Source of the DNA: JBBATK01 sp040398805
GTDB lineage: Bacteria > Bacteroidota > Ignavibacteria > Kapaibacteriales > NICIL-2
DNA length: 64,000 nucleotides
NCBI GenBank assembly: GCA_040398805.1
Contig: JBBATK010000001.1
Span: 594,001-658,000, forward strand
Reading direction: 5' to 3'
Shown: in pieces, positions 46,384 through 55,742 of the stretch
Layout: each line of letters starts with the position of its first letter
Numbering within the stretch: the stretch's first letter is position 1
The notes under the pieces: generated by a model
Databases searched by the model: none
Seen by the model: the letters and a program-made list of their open reading frames with translations, nothing else
What the model was told of the DNA's origin: nothing
Position numbers and translations under genes: made by a program

Positions 46384-46490
46384 GTCGTCCGTTCCACGAC
46401 ATCACCGTCAGCTTCCTCTTCTTCGGTCCTCCGTATTTCTCTCGATAGACGTCTATTCTTCTCTTCTCAAATCCCAATCACGTTCCGTTC

Positions 46491-46964
46491 ATGGCGCAAT
46501 CGTCCTTCTCATCGTTCTATTCTCCCTCACGCGAGCGGATTTTCCGTACCCTTGTCCTCGCCGTCACCGTCCTTTTCGTAGCCCGTCTCGGATACCTTCA
46601 ATTCCTCCGCAGTTCGGAGTTGCTGGAACGAAGCGAGACCCAGGCGATCAAGAGGTTGACCAAGGAGCCCTACCGCGGCTGCATGTTCGATCGCCATGGC
46701 AAGATCATGGTGCAGAATTCAGCGTCGTATACACTGGTGATCACACCGAACGAATTCGACGAGTCGTGTATTCCCCTGTTGTCGAGTATCACGAAGATGA
46801 AACAAGAGGAGATCACAGAGATCTATCAAACGAACAAAACGAACCGCTTCGCACAGATCAAAGTGATGCGGGACGTGGACGCGGACGTCCGAGCGGCGAT
46901 CGAGGAATCGCACGAGTATCTGCCCGGAGTGGATCTGACCATCGAAACGAAACGCACGTACGAG
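46491..46964 (+). CDS. mrdA: Penicillin-binding protein 2, N-terminal part (interrupted by gap)
   Basis: 158 codons from the ATG at 46491 to the gap. One transmembrane segment (LVLAVTVLFVARLGYLQFL) is followed by the PBP2 dimerisation region with RGCMFDRHGKIMVQNSASY and LPGVDLTIETKRTY, the normal N-terminal pattern. The transpeptidase domain lies beyond the gap, where the reading frame is different. PBP2 cross-links peptidoglycan during cell elongation with RodA. Confidence 0.85.
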
Positions 46965-47064
46965 NNNNNNNNNNNNNNNNNNNNNNNNNNNNNNNNNNNN
47001 NNNNNNNNNNNNNNNNNNNNNNNNNNNNNNNNNNNNNNNNNNNNNNNNNNNNNNNNNNNNNNNN
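46965..47064. other. Assembly gap (100 N)
   Basis: A second run of exactly 100 N. The two halves of PBP2 are in different frames across it and about 270 residues of a normal PBP2 are missing, so the true gap is much longer than 100 bases. Confidence 0.99.
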
Positions 47065-47649
47065 GCCACCCCGCTCCAGATGGCGGCATACTGCTGTGCA
47101 ATGGCGAACAAGGGGACATACTACCAACCGCACATCGTCCGCTCGTACTACTACAAGGACAGAAGCAGGATGGAAAACAATGCCTACGATTCCGTCAGCA
47201 TTCCCATAGAGAAGAAGTACTTCGATATCGTCCAGCGAGGCATGTTCGACGTGTGCAACACACCCGGTGGAACGGCGACGAACGTCGTGGTGGAGGGCGT
47301 CCAGGCTTGCGGCAAGACAGGCACCGCCCAAAATCCTCAAGGCAAACCGCACTCGTGGTTCATTTGTTACGCGCCGGCGGTGAATCCGACCATTGCGATG
47401 TGTGTGATGGTGGAAAATGCGGGATTCGGAGCAGAACGGGCCGCGCCCATTGCCCGTGATATCCTCGACGCCTATTTCCATCCTGATACGTTTCTCAATC
47501 CCAAGAAGTCGGATTCCACGAAAACCGACTCAAGCCGTGTCGCGCGGAAGTCCGACTCCGTCGTCACACCTGCCAAGCAGACCGCGGTTGCTCCGAAGCG
47601 GACCGCACCGCCACCTGGGGCTGCACTCAAACCCAAACAACGTCGATGA
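47065..47649 (+). CDS. mrdA: Penicillin-binding protein 2, C-terminal part (after the gap)
   Basis: About 194 codons after the gap, ending at 47649, in a different frame from the first half. It carries TPLQMAAYCCAMANKGTY, the region after the active-site serine, then VQACGKTGTAQNPQGKPHSWFICYAP with the KTG motif, and a Ser/Lys/Pro-rich tail that replaces the usual short end. The SxxK and SxN motifs are hidden in the gap. Its stop overlaps the start of the next gene (ATGA). Confidence 0.85.
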   Translation, partial: ATPLQMAAYCCAMANKGTYYQPHIVRSYYYKDRSRMENNAYDSVSIPIEKKYFDIVQRGMFDVCNTPGGTATNVVVEGVQACGKTGTAQNPQGKPHSWFICYAPAVNPTIAMCVMVENAGFGAERAAPIARDILDAYFHPDTFLNPKKSDSTKTDSSRVARKSDSVVTPAKQTAVAPKRTAPPPGAALKPKQRR

Positions 47650-48941
47650 CATCCAACCGATCCAGAAGCCGGATGCGCATCGTACGTCTCAGTGTGCTCC
47701 TGCCGGCCGCGATATCGTTGATTTCGTTGCTATGGTTCGTGGCGTGCTCATCGCCGGAGCGACAGACGACCGTTCGCGTATGGCATTTCTGGAGCGAACC
47801 GCTGCAGAGGACGGCGTTCCATGCCCTCGTCGACGACTACGAGAGAGCGAACCCGGGTGTGACGATAGAGCTGACGGAATTGGGCTGGGCTGACGGCAAA
47901 GCGAAACTGCAATCGGCATTCGCAACAGGTACCGCGCCGGATATCGTCCATCTCGGACTGGAATGGGTGCAAGAGTTCGCATCTGCGGGGGTCCTTGCAC
48001 CGTTGGACACCACGTTGGTCGCAACCGTCCCCCTGCAACTCCGTTCGAGTGTCTCCCGTGAATCCGCCGTGTTCGCCGTGCCATGGGTCATGAACACCCG
48101 CGCTCTTTTTGTTCGCAACGATGTGCTCGAAAAGCTGCGCGGAGCATTGGCCGCCGATGGCAAGCTTTATGTTCCCGACGTGCAATCATTGCGCATCGCA
48201 TGTGGCCAGGTGGCTCCCGATGCGCGAATCGGTGTCCAGTCCTATGAACCGCATAACGTGGTGAAGAAAGTCCTTCCCTTCCTCTGGAGTTCCGGAAGCT
48301 CGATCTTCCTTCGTCTTCCGTTTTCCGCCTCCGTCGATTCACTCGCGGTCGCGGGGTTGGAGGAGTACTGCGCCTGGGCTCGTGCCGGTATCATGGAGTC
48401 GTCGCGAGCGCTCGACGCGCGGCTTGGAAGGAAGGAATTGGGAGTGTGGATCTCGGGTATGTGGAATCTCGGCGATACGGGAATCACCCGCACCTACTCG
48501 GTCATGCCCTCCTTCCCTTCGTTGGCCCATGGGTCCCTCCCCAAAGGAAGCGGCTCGTCCGTTCTCAGTGCTGATTGCTTTGCCGTGAACACCCGCTCTA
48601 CCGTGAAGGATGCGGCGCAGTCCTTGCTCCGTTTCCTTTGCTCGCAACCCGTCTCCCTGCGTTTCTGTGCCGCGGTTCCCGATGCAGGCTTCCCTTGTGT
48701 GCGCGTGGACAGGTCCGTGGCGGACGCACCTGGGAAAGCGGTCTTTTCCCGCCCTCTCGCAGAAGCGTTTTATGCGCAGACCCTCCTCTCCGTCGTTATA
48801 CCGGCATCGCCAATCTTCCTTCAGGCGGAGGAGATCCTTGAGCAGGAAGTGACAGAAGCGGCTTACGGCAGGAAGTCACCGGCGCGCGCTCTTGCCGATG
48901 CCCGGGTGCGACTGCAGCTCGTGGAAACCTCTGCACGGTAG
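47646..48941 (+). CDS. Sugar-type ABC substrate-binding lipoprotein
   Basis: The 431-residue protein overlaps the pbp2 stop by four bases. It has a signal ending in the lipobox LLWFVACSS and a family 1 extracellular solute-binding fold: VRVWHFWSEPLQ, GVTIELTELGWADGKAKLQSAFATGTAPDIVHLG, then AVPWVMNTRALFVRND. No ABC permease or ATPase gene is adjacent, so the transporter partner is elsewhere or the protein has another job. An alternative start at 47673 (MRIVRLSVLLP) is possible. Confidence 0.87.
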   Translation: MTSNRSRSRMRIVRLSVLLPAAISLISLLWFVACSSPERQTTVRVWHFWSEPLQRTAFHALVDDYERANPGVTIELTELGWADGKAKLQSAFATGTAPDIVHLGLEWVQEFASAGVLAPLDTTLVATVPLQLRSSVSRESAVFAVPWVMNTRALFVRNDVLEKLRGALAADGKLYVPDVQSLRIACGQVAPDARIGVQSYEPHNVVKKVLPFLWSSGSSIFLRLPFSASVDSLAVAGLEEYCAWARAGIMESSRALDARLGRKELGVWISGMWNLGDTGITRTYSVMPSFPSLAHGSLPKGSGSSVLSADCFAVNTRSTVKDAAQSLLRFLCSQPVSLRFCAAVPDAGFPCVRVDRSVADAPGKAVFSRPLAEAFYAQTLLSVVIPASPIFLQAEEILEQEVTEAAYGRKSPARALADARVRLQLVETSAR

Positions 48942-49248
48942 GGTTCCGTCCCTCTCGGACCTATTCACCGAAGAAACGCCGACGATCCCAAGCGGAGACG
49001 TACCTGCGCTTTCCTGGAGAACACAGCCGTCCTTTGCGAATCGTGCACTCGGGTACCTCGCGGTACGTTGTGTCGTCGCTCTTCTCTCGAAGCCGAAACA
49101 AACAGACGTCCCCGCTCAGTGCGAAGCGAGGGATCTTTGTCGTGAAGGATATGGAGAACCGGTGACCGCACATAAAAATGCCCTGCCATCGGGGGGAATT
49201 GATAGCAAGGCATGCAGCATAAAGAGGAAGTGATGGCTTGCGCCATCG
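48942..49248. other. Intergenic region before tRNA-Gly
   Basis: About 307 bases without a convincing protein gene. The only structured element is the terminator at 49174-49213 for the minus-strand tRNA. Confidence 0.6.
49174..49213 (-). terminator. Terminator after tRNA-Gly
   Basis: On the minus strand, 13 pairs including two G-U (49201-49213 with 49178-49190) enclose a ten-base loop and are followed by TTTTTATG. It lies about 35 bases past the tRNA. Confidence 0.8.
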
Positions 49249-49320
49249 AGCGGGAGACGAGGGTCGAACTCGCGACATTCACCTTGGCAAGGTGACGCTC
49301 TACCACTGAGCTACTCCCGC
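49249..49320 (-). tRNA. tRNA-Gly (GCC anticodon)
   Basis: The 72-base minus-strand gene folds as a standard cloverleaf. The acceptor stem is GCGGGAG/CTCCCGC, the D arm contains AGCTCAGTGG, the anticodon arm is TCACC-TTGCCAA-GGTGA with anticodon GCC, and the T arm contains GTTCGACCC. CCA is not encoded. It lies 44 bases downstream of lipB. Confidence 0.96.
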
Positions 49321-49330
49321 TTGACTTATC

Positions 49331-49367
49331 TTGGGATACGAACATAACACTTGGACGCTTTTTGTCA
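49331..49367 (-). promoter_or_regulatory. Possible sigma70-like promoter for tRNA-Gly
   Basis: On the minus strand TTGTGA is followed, 18 bases later, by TATGTT, with the tRNA starting about 15-20 bases further on. The -35-like part overlaps the lipB stop codon. The match is moderate and there is no TAnnTTTG core. Confidence 0.35.
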
Positions 49368-50012
49368 CAAGTTTTTTTTCACTTCCGAGAAACGTTTCGT
49401 GATCACCTCTTCGCAGACACTTGCAACTGCATTGATTTCAACAAGATAACCAAGCTCCGCAGACATCGAGGTCACCGTTTTATCCGAGATCCCGCATGGA
49501 ATGATGTGGTCGAATTCCCCCGTATCGTTGGCGACGTTGAGAGCGAAGCCATGAGACATCACCCATCGCGAGCAGTGCACGCCGATGGCGCAGATCTTCC
49601 GTTGATTCCCGATCCACACTCCGGTGAGTCCGTCGATTCGATGGGACTCGATGCCGAAGGTTCGGAGGGTTTCCATGACCGACTCCTCGATCTCCCTCAG
49701 GAACCAATGAAGATCCTCTTTGAAGTGGGAAAGATGAAAGAGCGGATAGCCGATGAGTTGACCGGGATTGTGGATGGTGACATCTCCGCCGCGGTTATTG
49801 GTAACGACGTCGATGCCGAGCCGGCGAAGCCGATCCATATCCGTGACGATATGACCTTCCTCCGTGGCACGTCCCACGGTTATGACCGTCGGGTGCTGAC
49901 AGAACACGAGCGTACTCGTCCTTGTTCCCTCTTTGATTTCGCGCACGTACTCGCTTTGCCGGTGCTCGGACTCGGCATAGTCGATCATCCCCCAGTTTTC
50001 ACATCGTATCAT
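49365..50012 (-). CDS. lipB: Octanoyltransferase
   Basis: The 215-residue protein has the LipB layout: HPTVITVGRATEEGHIV, RGGDVTIHNPGQLIGYP, and the catalytic pair K139 (RKICAIGVHCSRWVMSHGFALN) and C173 (IIPCGISDKTVTSM). It transfers octanoyl groups from acyl carrier protein to lipoyl domains. The first ATG at 50012 is used; an ATG eight codons later is possible. lipA is not adjacent. Confidence 0.95.
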   Translation of the reverse strand: MIRCENWGMIDYAESEHRQSEYVREIKEGTRTSTLVFCQHPTVITVGRATEEGHIVTDMDRLRRLGIDVVTNNRGGDVTIHNPGQLIGYPLFHLSHFKEDLHWFLREIEESVMETLRTFGIESHRIDGLTGVWIGNQRKICAIGVHCSRWVMSHGFALNVANDTGEFDHIIPCGISDKTVTSMSAELGYLVEINAVASVCEEVITKRFSEVKKNL

Positions 50013-50045
50013 AGTTCACGTTCTCCCGGCTTCCGCCATAAAACA

Positions 50046-50082
50046 CAACAAGCTCTTCGCCGGAATGGTGAAGAGCTTGTTG
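50046..50082 (-). terminator. Terminator after the NlpC/P60 gene
   Basis: A perfect 13-bp stem (50046-50058 with 50070-50082) with an 11-base loop; read on the minus strand it is followed by TGTTTTAT. Confidence 0.8.
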
Positions 50083-50120
50083 AAAGCGATCTTGACGTTC
50101 GTCTATGTCGGACCCCGTGA

Positions 50121-51005
50121 TCAGTGCGTACCTGACGAGACGGTGTTCTGCGCGGATAGCGCCACCACATCGTTCTCGGTCAGACGGCGTGCACCGACTA
50201 GGTGCGAGCTGTAATAATCGCTGTTCAGCGGCGACACCGTCACGCCGAAGCGCGAACTGGAGTGTGCGAACAGATTGTTACCCAAGTAGATACCCACGTG
50301 CGAGACGTAGGCATGACGCGCGGTGTGGAAGAACACAAGGTCACCGAACTGCAGGTCTTCGACATTCTTGATTCGCTGACCCACTTCGATCTGACTTTGC
50401 GCCGTACGCGGAAGCACGAGGTTCGCACTGGATGCGAAGACCGCACGGACGAATGCCGAGCAATCGATACCTGCGCGTCCCGTACCACCGAAGTGATAAC
50501 GGGTTCCGAGCCATTCCATGATGGCATTCATCATGTTCTGCTTCGGAATACCGCACGAAAGCGTCAGTTCCTTCTCCTCCGGATCGGCGACGGGGTCCAC
50601 ATAGGACAACCAGAGCATACGGAAATTATCCGCATCGATCTGCGCGTCTTCCTCGTTCTGAAGGTCCGTGATGTCTTCCACTTCCTGAAGCAATTGCTTT
50701 TGGACAGACACATCGAGAGCGGGAACGGTCGGGAGTTCCGACTCTTCACCCACACCTGCGAGCATCTGCAGTTCGGGCGATCCCGATTTCAGAAGCTCCA
50801 GCGCCTGGTGTTTTCCTACCACGGTGTTACATGCTCTTGACCGACGGTGCTTTCTTTTCGAACCCTTCTTGTAATGAACTCGTTTGCTCGTACCACGAGA
50901 TGACGGTTTGGATTTTTTCGCAGCCTCGATTTCGACAGACGTGAAAACGACCAATAACGCCACCATCATGGTAAGAAGCGGATTGAGTGAAATCCGTGAA
51001 ACCAT
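50121..51005 (-). CDS. Exported NlpC/P60 peptidoglycan hydrolase
   Basis: The ATG at 51005 has GGAGG four bases upstream. The 294-residue protein has a signal-like hydrophobic stretch (PLLTMMVALLVVFTSVE), a very basic region (KKSKPSSRGTSKRVHYKKGSKRKHRRSR), and a C-terminal NlpC/P60 domain with catalytic C182 (GIDCSAF), H236 (SHVGIY) and H248 (FAHSS). It should cut peptide bonds in peptidoglycan stems. The ~90 residues between the basic region and the catalytic domain show no known domain to me. Confidence 0.87.
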   Translation of the reverse strand: MVSRISLNPLLTMMVALLVVFTSVEIEAAKKSKPSSRGTSKRVHYKKGSKRKHRRSRACNTVVGKHQALELLKSGSPELQMLAGVGEESELPTVPALDVSVQKQLLQEVEDITDLQNEEDAQIDADNFRMLWLSYVDPVADPEEKELTLSCGIPKQNMMNAIMEWLGTRYHFGGTGRAGIDCSAFVRAVFASSANLVLPRTAQSQIEVGQRIKNVEDLQFGDLVFFHTARHAYVSHVGIYLGNNLFAHSSSRFGVTVSPLNSDYYSSHLVGARRLTENDVVALSAQNTVSSGTH

Positions 51006-51252
51006 CTTACCTCCAAAGAATAAAAAAATGATTACGCCTGTTCTTGGTCGGGATGATTGAAAGGGCTCTTTCCTTGGGTGCGGACATTCGCCGCAAAACA
51101 TGAAGACCACTTTTTCATCCCGTGTTATCGGTTCACCGCGATCTCTCTACGGCAACCATAACAACAGGGATTCGGGTTACGACGGAGGGTTGAGTACTGA
51201 ATACCTTTTTCCTTTCATGAAGGAGTTCAGCGCTCATCTTCCATCCTCACCC

Positions 51253-53031
51253 TTACTGTCCACCGAGCGAACGTGTTTTTCGCACACGTTCCAAAACCAA
51301 GCGATCCGACCCATCAATAGGCAAACCAGTGATGCTTGGCTGTACCAACCGTTGAATAACGGGATAGTACAGGAAAATCCACGGGGAATCCTCCAGTACC
51401 TGTCTCTCGAGCTCATGAACCCAGCGATACCGCTGTTCCGATGAGACCGGAGACGATGCGATCAACCCGTACAGTGAGTCGACCGACGCTCTACCATAGT
51501 GTGTGGTGTTCGGACCACGCGGAGAGAGAAAGTCCGTCGCAAAAAGCGCGAGGAAGTTCTCCGGATCCGAGTAATCCGCAATCCAACTCGTCCGCCAAAG
51601 CGCAAGCTTCGACGCACTGACCATTTCCAAATGCTGTGGAAAGTCCACTTGCTTGAGGTTGACCGTCACCCCAATCTCCTTCCACATCTGTTGTATCGCC
51701 TCTCCTACCGAAACAGTCCGGGCACTGTTGCCCATCTGCAAGGTCAAAGGAGGCAATCCGATTCCACCGGGATACCCGGCTTCTGCCAACAACGCTCGCG
51801 CACGGTCAGGATCATACCCGTACCCCTTGACATCCCGGGAAAACCCCGGCATGCCCGGTGGTATCACTCCATAGTGAGCCGGGACGCCTTTACCATGCAA
51901 GACATAACGGACGATTCGTTCACGATCGATGGCATGATTCAATGCTCGCCGGACAAGCACCGAACGGGATAACGGAGAACGTTTACCGGTCTCGCACAAG
52001 GTATCCAGAAGGATACCGTAGTACTCGATGGACTCAGCACATACCTGCTGCAATCCGTACGAAGCAAAGGCCCTTTGTAAGGTTCCATCACTCTGTACCA
52101 CCGCAGTCGCAATAGACGGGTCGAGAGACGCAAGAACATCCAATCTGCCCTTGCGGAACTCCATGAACTCCGTCTTCGTATCCCGTATGAACGAGATACG
52201 TACGTGACTCAAATACGGCAACTGCCTGCCCGATCCGTCTTTTTTGAAATACCGCTCGTTGCGTTGCAAGACCAATTCTATATCCGGGGTCCAATATTCC
52301 ATTCGAAACGGCCCTGTCCCGACCGGATGCCGACTGAATTCCTCACCGTAGTACTCCACCGCCTCGCGCGGAACAATCCACGCATAGGGCATAGTGAGCA
52401 ACTGCAGAAAAGGCGCAAACGGCTTGTCGAGTTCTATCTCGATGAGAGAATCACCCTTGCAACGAATGCCTTCACAGGAGAGCGGTCGCCCGCTTCTGGT
52501 CTTTAGGATGTATTCCTCAGCACCTTTGATGCGCTTTTGAAACACCCACAGACCCGGCGACTTCGTTCGCACGTCGAGCAGTCGAAGAATCGAATACTCC
52601 ACGTCCGCCGCCGTCACCGCTCGCGTCCCTTTCTCGCCGAAACAGGGATCCTCATGAAACATCACGTCCCGCCGCAGATGAAACACCCACCGCGTTCCGC
52701 GAGGATCGCATTCCCAGGATTCGGCAATACAAGGAACGACTTGAAGGTCCGAGTCCCGCTCCACCAACCCGTTATAGAGTTGTGTTCCGGCCCAGATCGC
52801 CGCTTGATATCCCGCTCGCGCAGGGTCAAGTGACGTTATGCCATTCGATTCGTTATACGAAAACGTCGTTTCCGATTGCTGCGCTTGTTCGTGAGAACAC
52901 GAAGAAAGCACTGCAAGAAAACACACGATGATAACCAACATAGACGATGTCAAAGAACAACGATGAGCTCCATACCCTTGCCATAGACGAGCGTAATGTG
53001 CAAGTAATCTGACACTACTGGGTGGAGACAT
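51253..53031 (-). CDS. Peptide-type ABC substrate-binding lipoprotein (family 5)
   Basis: From ATG 53031 the product is 592 residues; an internal ATG at 52941 would start right at the hydrophobic part (MLVIIVCFLAVLSSCS), but without a charged N-region. The lipobox is LSSC. The mature part has the family 5 pattern: TSLDPARAGYQAAIWAGTQLYNGLVE, CIAESWECDPRGTRWVFHLRRDVMFHEDP, and YDPDRARALLAEAGYPGG. Members bind peptides, opines or nickel. No permease or ATPase gene is nearby. No ribosome-binding site supports either start. Confidence 0.87.
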   Translation of the reverse strand: MSPPSSVRLLAHYARLWQGYGAHRCSLTSSMLVIIVCFLAVLSSCSHEQAQQSETTFSYNESNGITSLDPARAGYQAAIWAGTQLYNGLVERDSDLQVVPCIAESWECDPRGTRWVFHLRRDVMFHEDPCFGEKGTRAVTAADVEYSILRLLDVRTKSPGLWVFQKRIKGAEEYILKTRSGRPLSCEGIRCKGDSLIEIELDKPFAPFLQLLTMPYAWIVPREAVEYYGEEFSRHPVGTGPFRMEYWTPDIELVLQRNERYFKKDGSGRQLPYLSHVRISFIRDTKTEFMEFRKGRLDVLASLDPSIATAVVQSDGTLQRAFASYGLQQVCAESIEYYGILLDTLCETGKRSPLSRSVLVRRALNHAIDRERIVRYVLHGKGVPAHYGVIPPGMPGFSRDVKGYGYDPDRARALLAEAGYPGGIGLPPLTLQMGNSARTVSVGEAIQQMWKEIGVTVNLKQVDFPQHLEMVSASKLALWRTSWIADYSDPENFLALFATDFLSPRGPNTTHYGRASVDSLYGLIASSPVSSEQRYRWVHELERQVLEDSPWIFLYYPVIQRLVQPSITGLPIDGSDRLVLERVRKTRSLGGQ

Positions 53032-53173
53032 CGCATAAAAATCGGAAAAAGTGCGGACCTGACCAATGAAAAATCGGTCATGAAGTGCGGAAGTCTAAGG
53101 AATTGAGGGATTTACCCGAAAAGTTTTCCCCAAGCAGGCGAGAGGAAGGGATTTTTTCTCGCGGCAGAAAAAC

Positions 53174-53833
53174 CTAGGCGACGTGCAGGTGCAAAGTCAC
53201 ATATCCCACGAGTCTGGCATCGATGCTGTCGCCCGAGTCGATCTTCGCAACCCCTTCGGGCGTACCCGTGAATATACAGTCGCCGCGACGCAGACCGAAC
53301 ACGCCGGCCACATAGGCGACGAGCTCCCCTACGCTTCGTTCCATGGTAGCCACCCGACCGTGTTGACGGGATATCCCGTTCACCGTCAGGTCCAGCTCAA
53401 GATCCGCGGGATCGCTAACGAGACCGACGGGAACGACGGGTGAAATCGGAGCGCTGCCACGGAAAGACTTACTCACGGACCATGGTTCGCCTTTGGCTTT
53501 CGCGGCCGACTGGATATCCCGAAGGGTGAGGTCCACACCAACCGCGTACCCGGCGATGTGCGCCAGCGCTTCCTCGGGAGTGCAGCCCTCGGTATCGGAC
53601 CCAATGACGACGACGAGCTCAACCTCATGATGGACATTGCCGGAGAAGGTCGGCAGGTGCAGCGTCGACCCGTCGGCCACATAGGCGTTCGGCGGCTTGA
53701 TGAACACGAGCGGCGCTTCCGGAAGCGGCGCGTTCATCTCACGGGCATGCGCCGCGTAATTCCTTCCTATGCAATACATCGTCCCCACAGGTATACGCTC
53801 ACCCGTCGTCAGAATGAACTCTCGCTCCGTCAT
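53174..53833 (-). CDS. Fumarylacetoacetase-family hydrolase
   Basis: The ATG at 53833 has GAGGAA five bases upstream; another ATG at 53848 is in frame. The 219-residue protein has YCIGRNYAAHAREMN, PLVFIKPPNAYVADGSTLHLP, HHEVELVVVIG (metal ligands), GYAVGVDLTLRDIQ and ISRQHGRVATM, then FTGTPEGVAKIDSGD. Relatives are acylpyruvases, or decarboxylases and isomerases of aromatic catabolism. It lies 148 bases after paaD on the same strand, suggesting a shared aromatic-acid role. Confidence 0.9.
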   Translation of the reverse strand: MTEREFILTTGERIPVGTMYCIGRNYAAHAREMNAPLPEAPLVFIKPPNAYVADGSTLHLPTFSGNVHHEVELVVVIGSDTEGCTPEEALAHIAGYAVGVDLTLRDIQSAAKAKGEPWSVSKSFRGSAPISPVVPVGLVSDPADLELDLTVNGISRQHGRVATMERSVGELVAYVAGVFGLRRGDCIFTGTPEGVAKIDSGDSIDARLVGYVTLHLHVA

Positions 53834-53981
53834 CGTTTCCTCTTTCATCGATTGTTCGTCGTTACTTTCCGTGAAGGTCCGCGCACGTGGCGCTTGCTTC
53901 CCCGCGCGTCCGGTCCCGACATCCTTGTCTCGTCCCGTGTCACACATCCCTTGTTTCGGTGAAACCGAAACCGGATAGCCT

Positions 53982-54491
53982 TTACACCGGCTTGAATTGC
54001 TCGAACCCTTGAGCACAGGAATTGCACGTGTAGAGGGCCCTGCAGAGGGTGGGACCGAAGGGTGAAACGAGCCTGGTGTTCGCGCTTCCGCAGAAGGGGC
54101 ACTCGGCATTAAGCATGATCTCGGGTTCGAAATCCCCCTCGAAGCGCATGGGCAAGGCGAGTCCGTGCTTGTGCAGGGCTTCGCGACCACGATCCGTTAC
54201 GAGATTGCTGGACCACGGCGTCGTGTAATCCACGGTCACCCGGACATCAGCGAACGACAACAGGCTCACCCGTTCGTGAATCTCCTTCCGCATGTGATCG
54301 AGCGCCGGGCACCCGACAAAGGTGGGCGTCATGGTGACGGATACGCTCCGCGCGGCTTCATCGATATGGACCTTCGTGATAATGCCGAGATCGACGACCG
54401 ATATCAGCGGGATCTCCGGATCCTTGACCTCGTGCAGCGCGGTCAGGACATCGTCTTTCGACGGCAGGATGCGTGGTGATTCTTCTACCAT
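53982..54491 (-). CDS. paaD: Phenylacetyl-CoA epoxidase subunit PaaD
   Basis: The 169-residue protein starts at 54491, overlapping the end of paaC by seven bases. The N-terminal DUF59/MIP18 domain has LHEVKDPEIPLISVVDLGII and MTPTFVGCPALDHM. The C-terminal part is a zinc-ribbon-like domain with CPFCGSANTRL and CNSCAQGF. PaaD is thought to help mature the PaaA diiron or Fe-S parts of the PaaABCDE epoxidase. Motifs are complete. Confidence 0.92.
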   Translation of the reverse strand: MVEESPRILPSKDDVLTALHEVKDPEIPLISVVDLGIITKVHIDEAARSVSVTMTPTFVGCPALDHMRKEIHERVSLLSFADVRVTVDYTTPWSSNLVTDRGREALHKHGLALPMRFEGDFEPEIMLNAECPFCGSANTRLVSPFGPTLCRALYTCNSCAQGFEQFKPV

Positions 54492-55243
54492 GTCGCCGTG
54501 GGGTCGATACGATACACCTCGGTCATTTCCGCAATGAGCGGTGCCAGTGCGTCGGTGTGATAGCCGCGACGTCCGCCATAATGCGCCGTCACGTCCGCTA
54601 CCTCCGGGACACTCAGCGACGCCTCGGCGAAAACCTTCGCTACCTCTTCCATCCACGCTTCCTGCAGTTCGACCTCGCCGGCAAAAATGCCCTCGGCTCG
54701 GAGCACGTCCTCATGCGCCGACGGCTCGAAGATGGAGAATGCCATGGGATAGCAGTGGTTGGCCGCCGATTGCATGCGCAACCGACTCTCCTCATTGCCC
54801 TGCGCCCCAAGCACCTGCACCCACGTGCGCGCGTGCAACGTGTGGTACTTTATCTCGCCCCGGATCTTCCGAGCCAGTTGTGCCAAAGGTTCCACCGATG
54901 AGCGTTCGAGGAAACCATAGCGCAGACGTTCCGCGGTGTCGAAAAGGAAGTGCCGCATGAGGGCCACGGCGTAATCGATGGTTTCGAATTCCACGAAGTG
55001 ACAACACAGGAACTCCTTCTCATCGCGCATGAAGGCGGCGGTATCAGGATCGGGTCCGCCGAGCGACTGAAGGAAGGCATACAGCGATTGCGCATGACCG
55101 AACTTATCCTGGGCGGTCGAGGAAAAGGCGATATCTTCTTCCAGCGTCGGTGCCAGACCGGTCCATTCAGCATTACGGTGACCGTAGATGAGTGCATCAT
55201 CGGCCATTCGCATGGCCAGGTTCCGGATCGCTTCGTCTTTCAT
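54485..55243 (-). CDS. paaC: Phenylacetyl-CoA epoxidase subunit PaaC
   Basis: The 252-residue ferritin-like protein has LAMRMADDALIYGHRNAEWTGLAPTLEEDIAF, AQDKFGHAQSLY and RKIRGEIKYHTLHARTWV. PaaC is the non-catalytic structural partner of PaaA in the oxygenase core. Its start overlaps the paaB stop by four bases (ATGA). Confidence 0.93.
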   Translation of the reverse strand: MKDEAIRNLAMRMADDALIYGHRNAEWTGLAPTLEEDIAFSSTAQDKFGHAQSLYAFLQSLGGPDPDTAAFMRDEKEFLCCHFVEFETIDYAVALMRHFLFDTAERLRYGFLERSSVEPLAQLARKIRGEIKYHTLHARTWVQVLGAQGNEESRLRMQSAANHCYPMAFSIFEPSAHEDVLRAEGIFAGEVELQEAWMEEVAKVFAEASLSVPEVADVTAHYGGRRGYHTDALAPLIAEMTEVYRIDPTATW

Positions 55244-55683
55244 ACACCTGCCTCCGTGGGAGTGGTCGGTGCACCGGACTGCTCTGCGGCTTCTTTACGT
55301 GCTTTCTTGAACGCGTTGATCTTCTGCATCACCTTATAACCGCTGGCCTCACGGAAGTCCTTCTCCGGTGTCGTCGTAAAGAAATCCGCGTCATCCGGTG
55401 ATATGGAGACGATGTCCTCGGTCTTCACCACCCACATGTTGACGGTCTGGGAACGACGCCCGAACTGCTCCTTGGCAAAGAGGACGGCGACAGCGTGCGA
55501 GGGCGCATGAACGGAGCCGACGTGCACATGCCTGGCGCCGGTCTTGGCTTGATGGAACACTTCGAAGGTCTCCAAATGCTCCAGGGGAGCGGTGGGAGTG
55601 AATGCCTGCTCGGCCGGATCGCTGGGAAGTCCAAGACGGTTCACCCGCGGATCGAGGGATTGTAAGGGTTGTGAGTCGCTCAT
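55240..55683 (-). CDS. paaB: Phenylacetyl-CoA epoxidase subunit PaaB
   Basis: The 147-residue protein has LETFEVFHQAKTGARHVHVGSVHAPSHAVAVLFAKEQFGRR and VNMWVVKTEDI, the conserved PaaB core. PaaB bridges the PaaAC heterodimers. It is the first gene of a paaB-paaC-paaD run; paaA, which normally precedes it, is missing. The N-terminal ~35 residues are an extension beyond typical short PaaB proteins. Confidence 0.92.
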   Translation of the reverse strand: MSDSQPLQSLDPRVNRLGLPSDPAEQAFTPTAPLEHLETFEVFHQAKTGARHVHVGSVHAPSHAVAVLFAKEQFGRRSQTVNMWVVKTEDIVSISPDDADFFTTTPEKDFREASGYKVMQKINAFKKARKEAAEQSGAPTTPTEAGV

Positions 55684-55742
55684 GATAAGGGAGAATGACG
55701 TGTTGCTGTGTTGTTTATTACCGTCGGGTCAGGAACCATCCT

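Noticed and set aside
46446..46457. 12-base palindrome ATAGACGTCTAT before pbp2
   Set aside because: A single short palindrome with no second copy or known factor; may be chance.
53040..53100. Repeated AAGTGCGGA around an inverted TGACC/GGTCA
   Set aside because: Too short and unsupported to call a regulatory element or mobile-element end.
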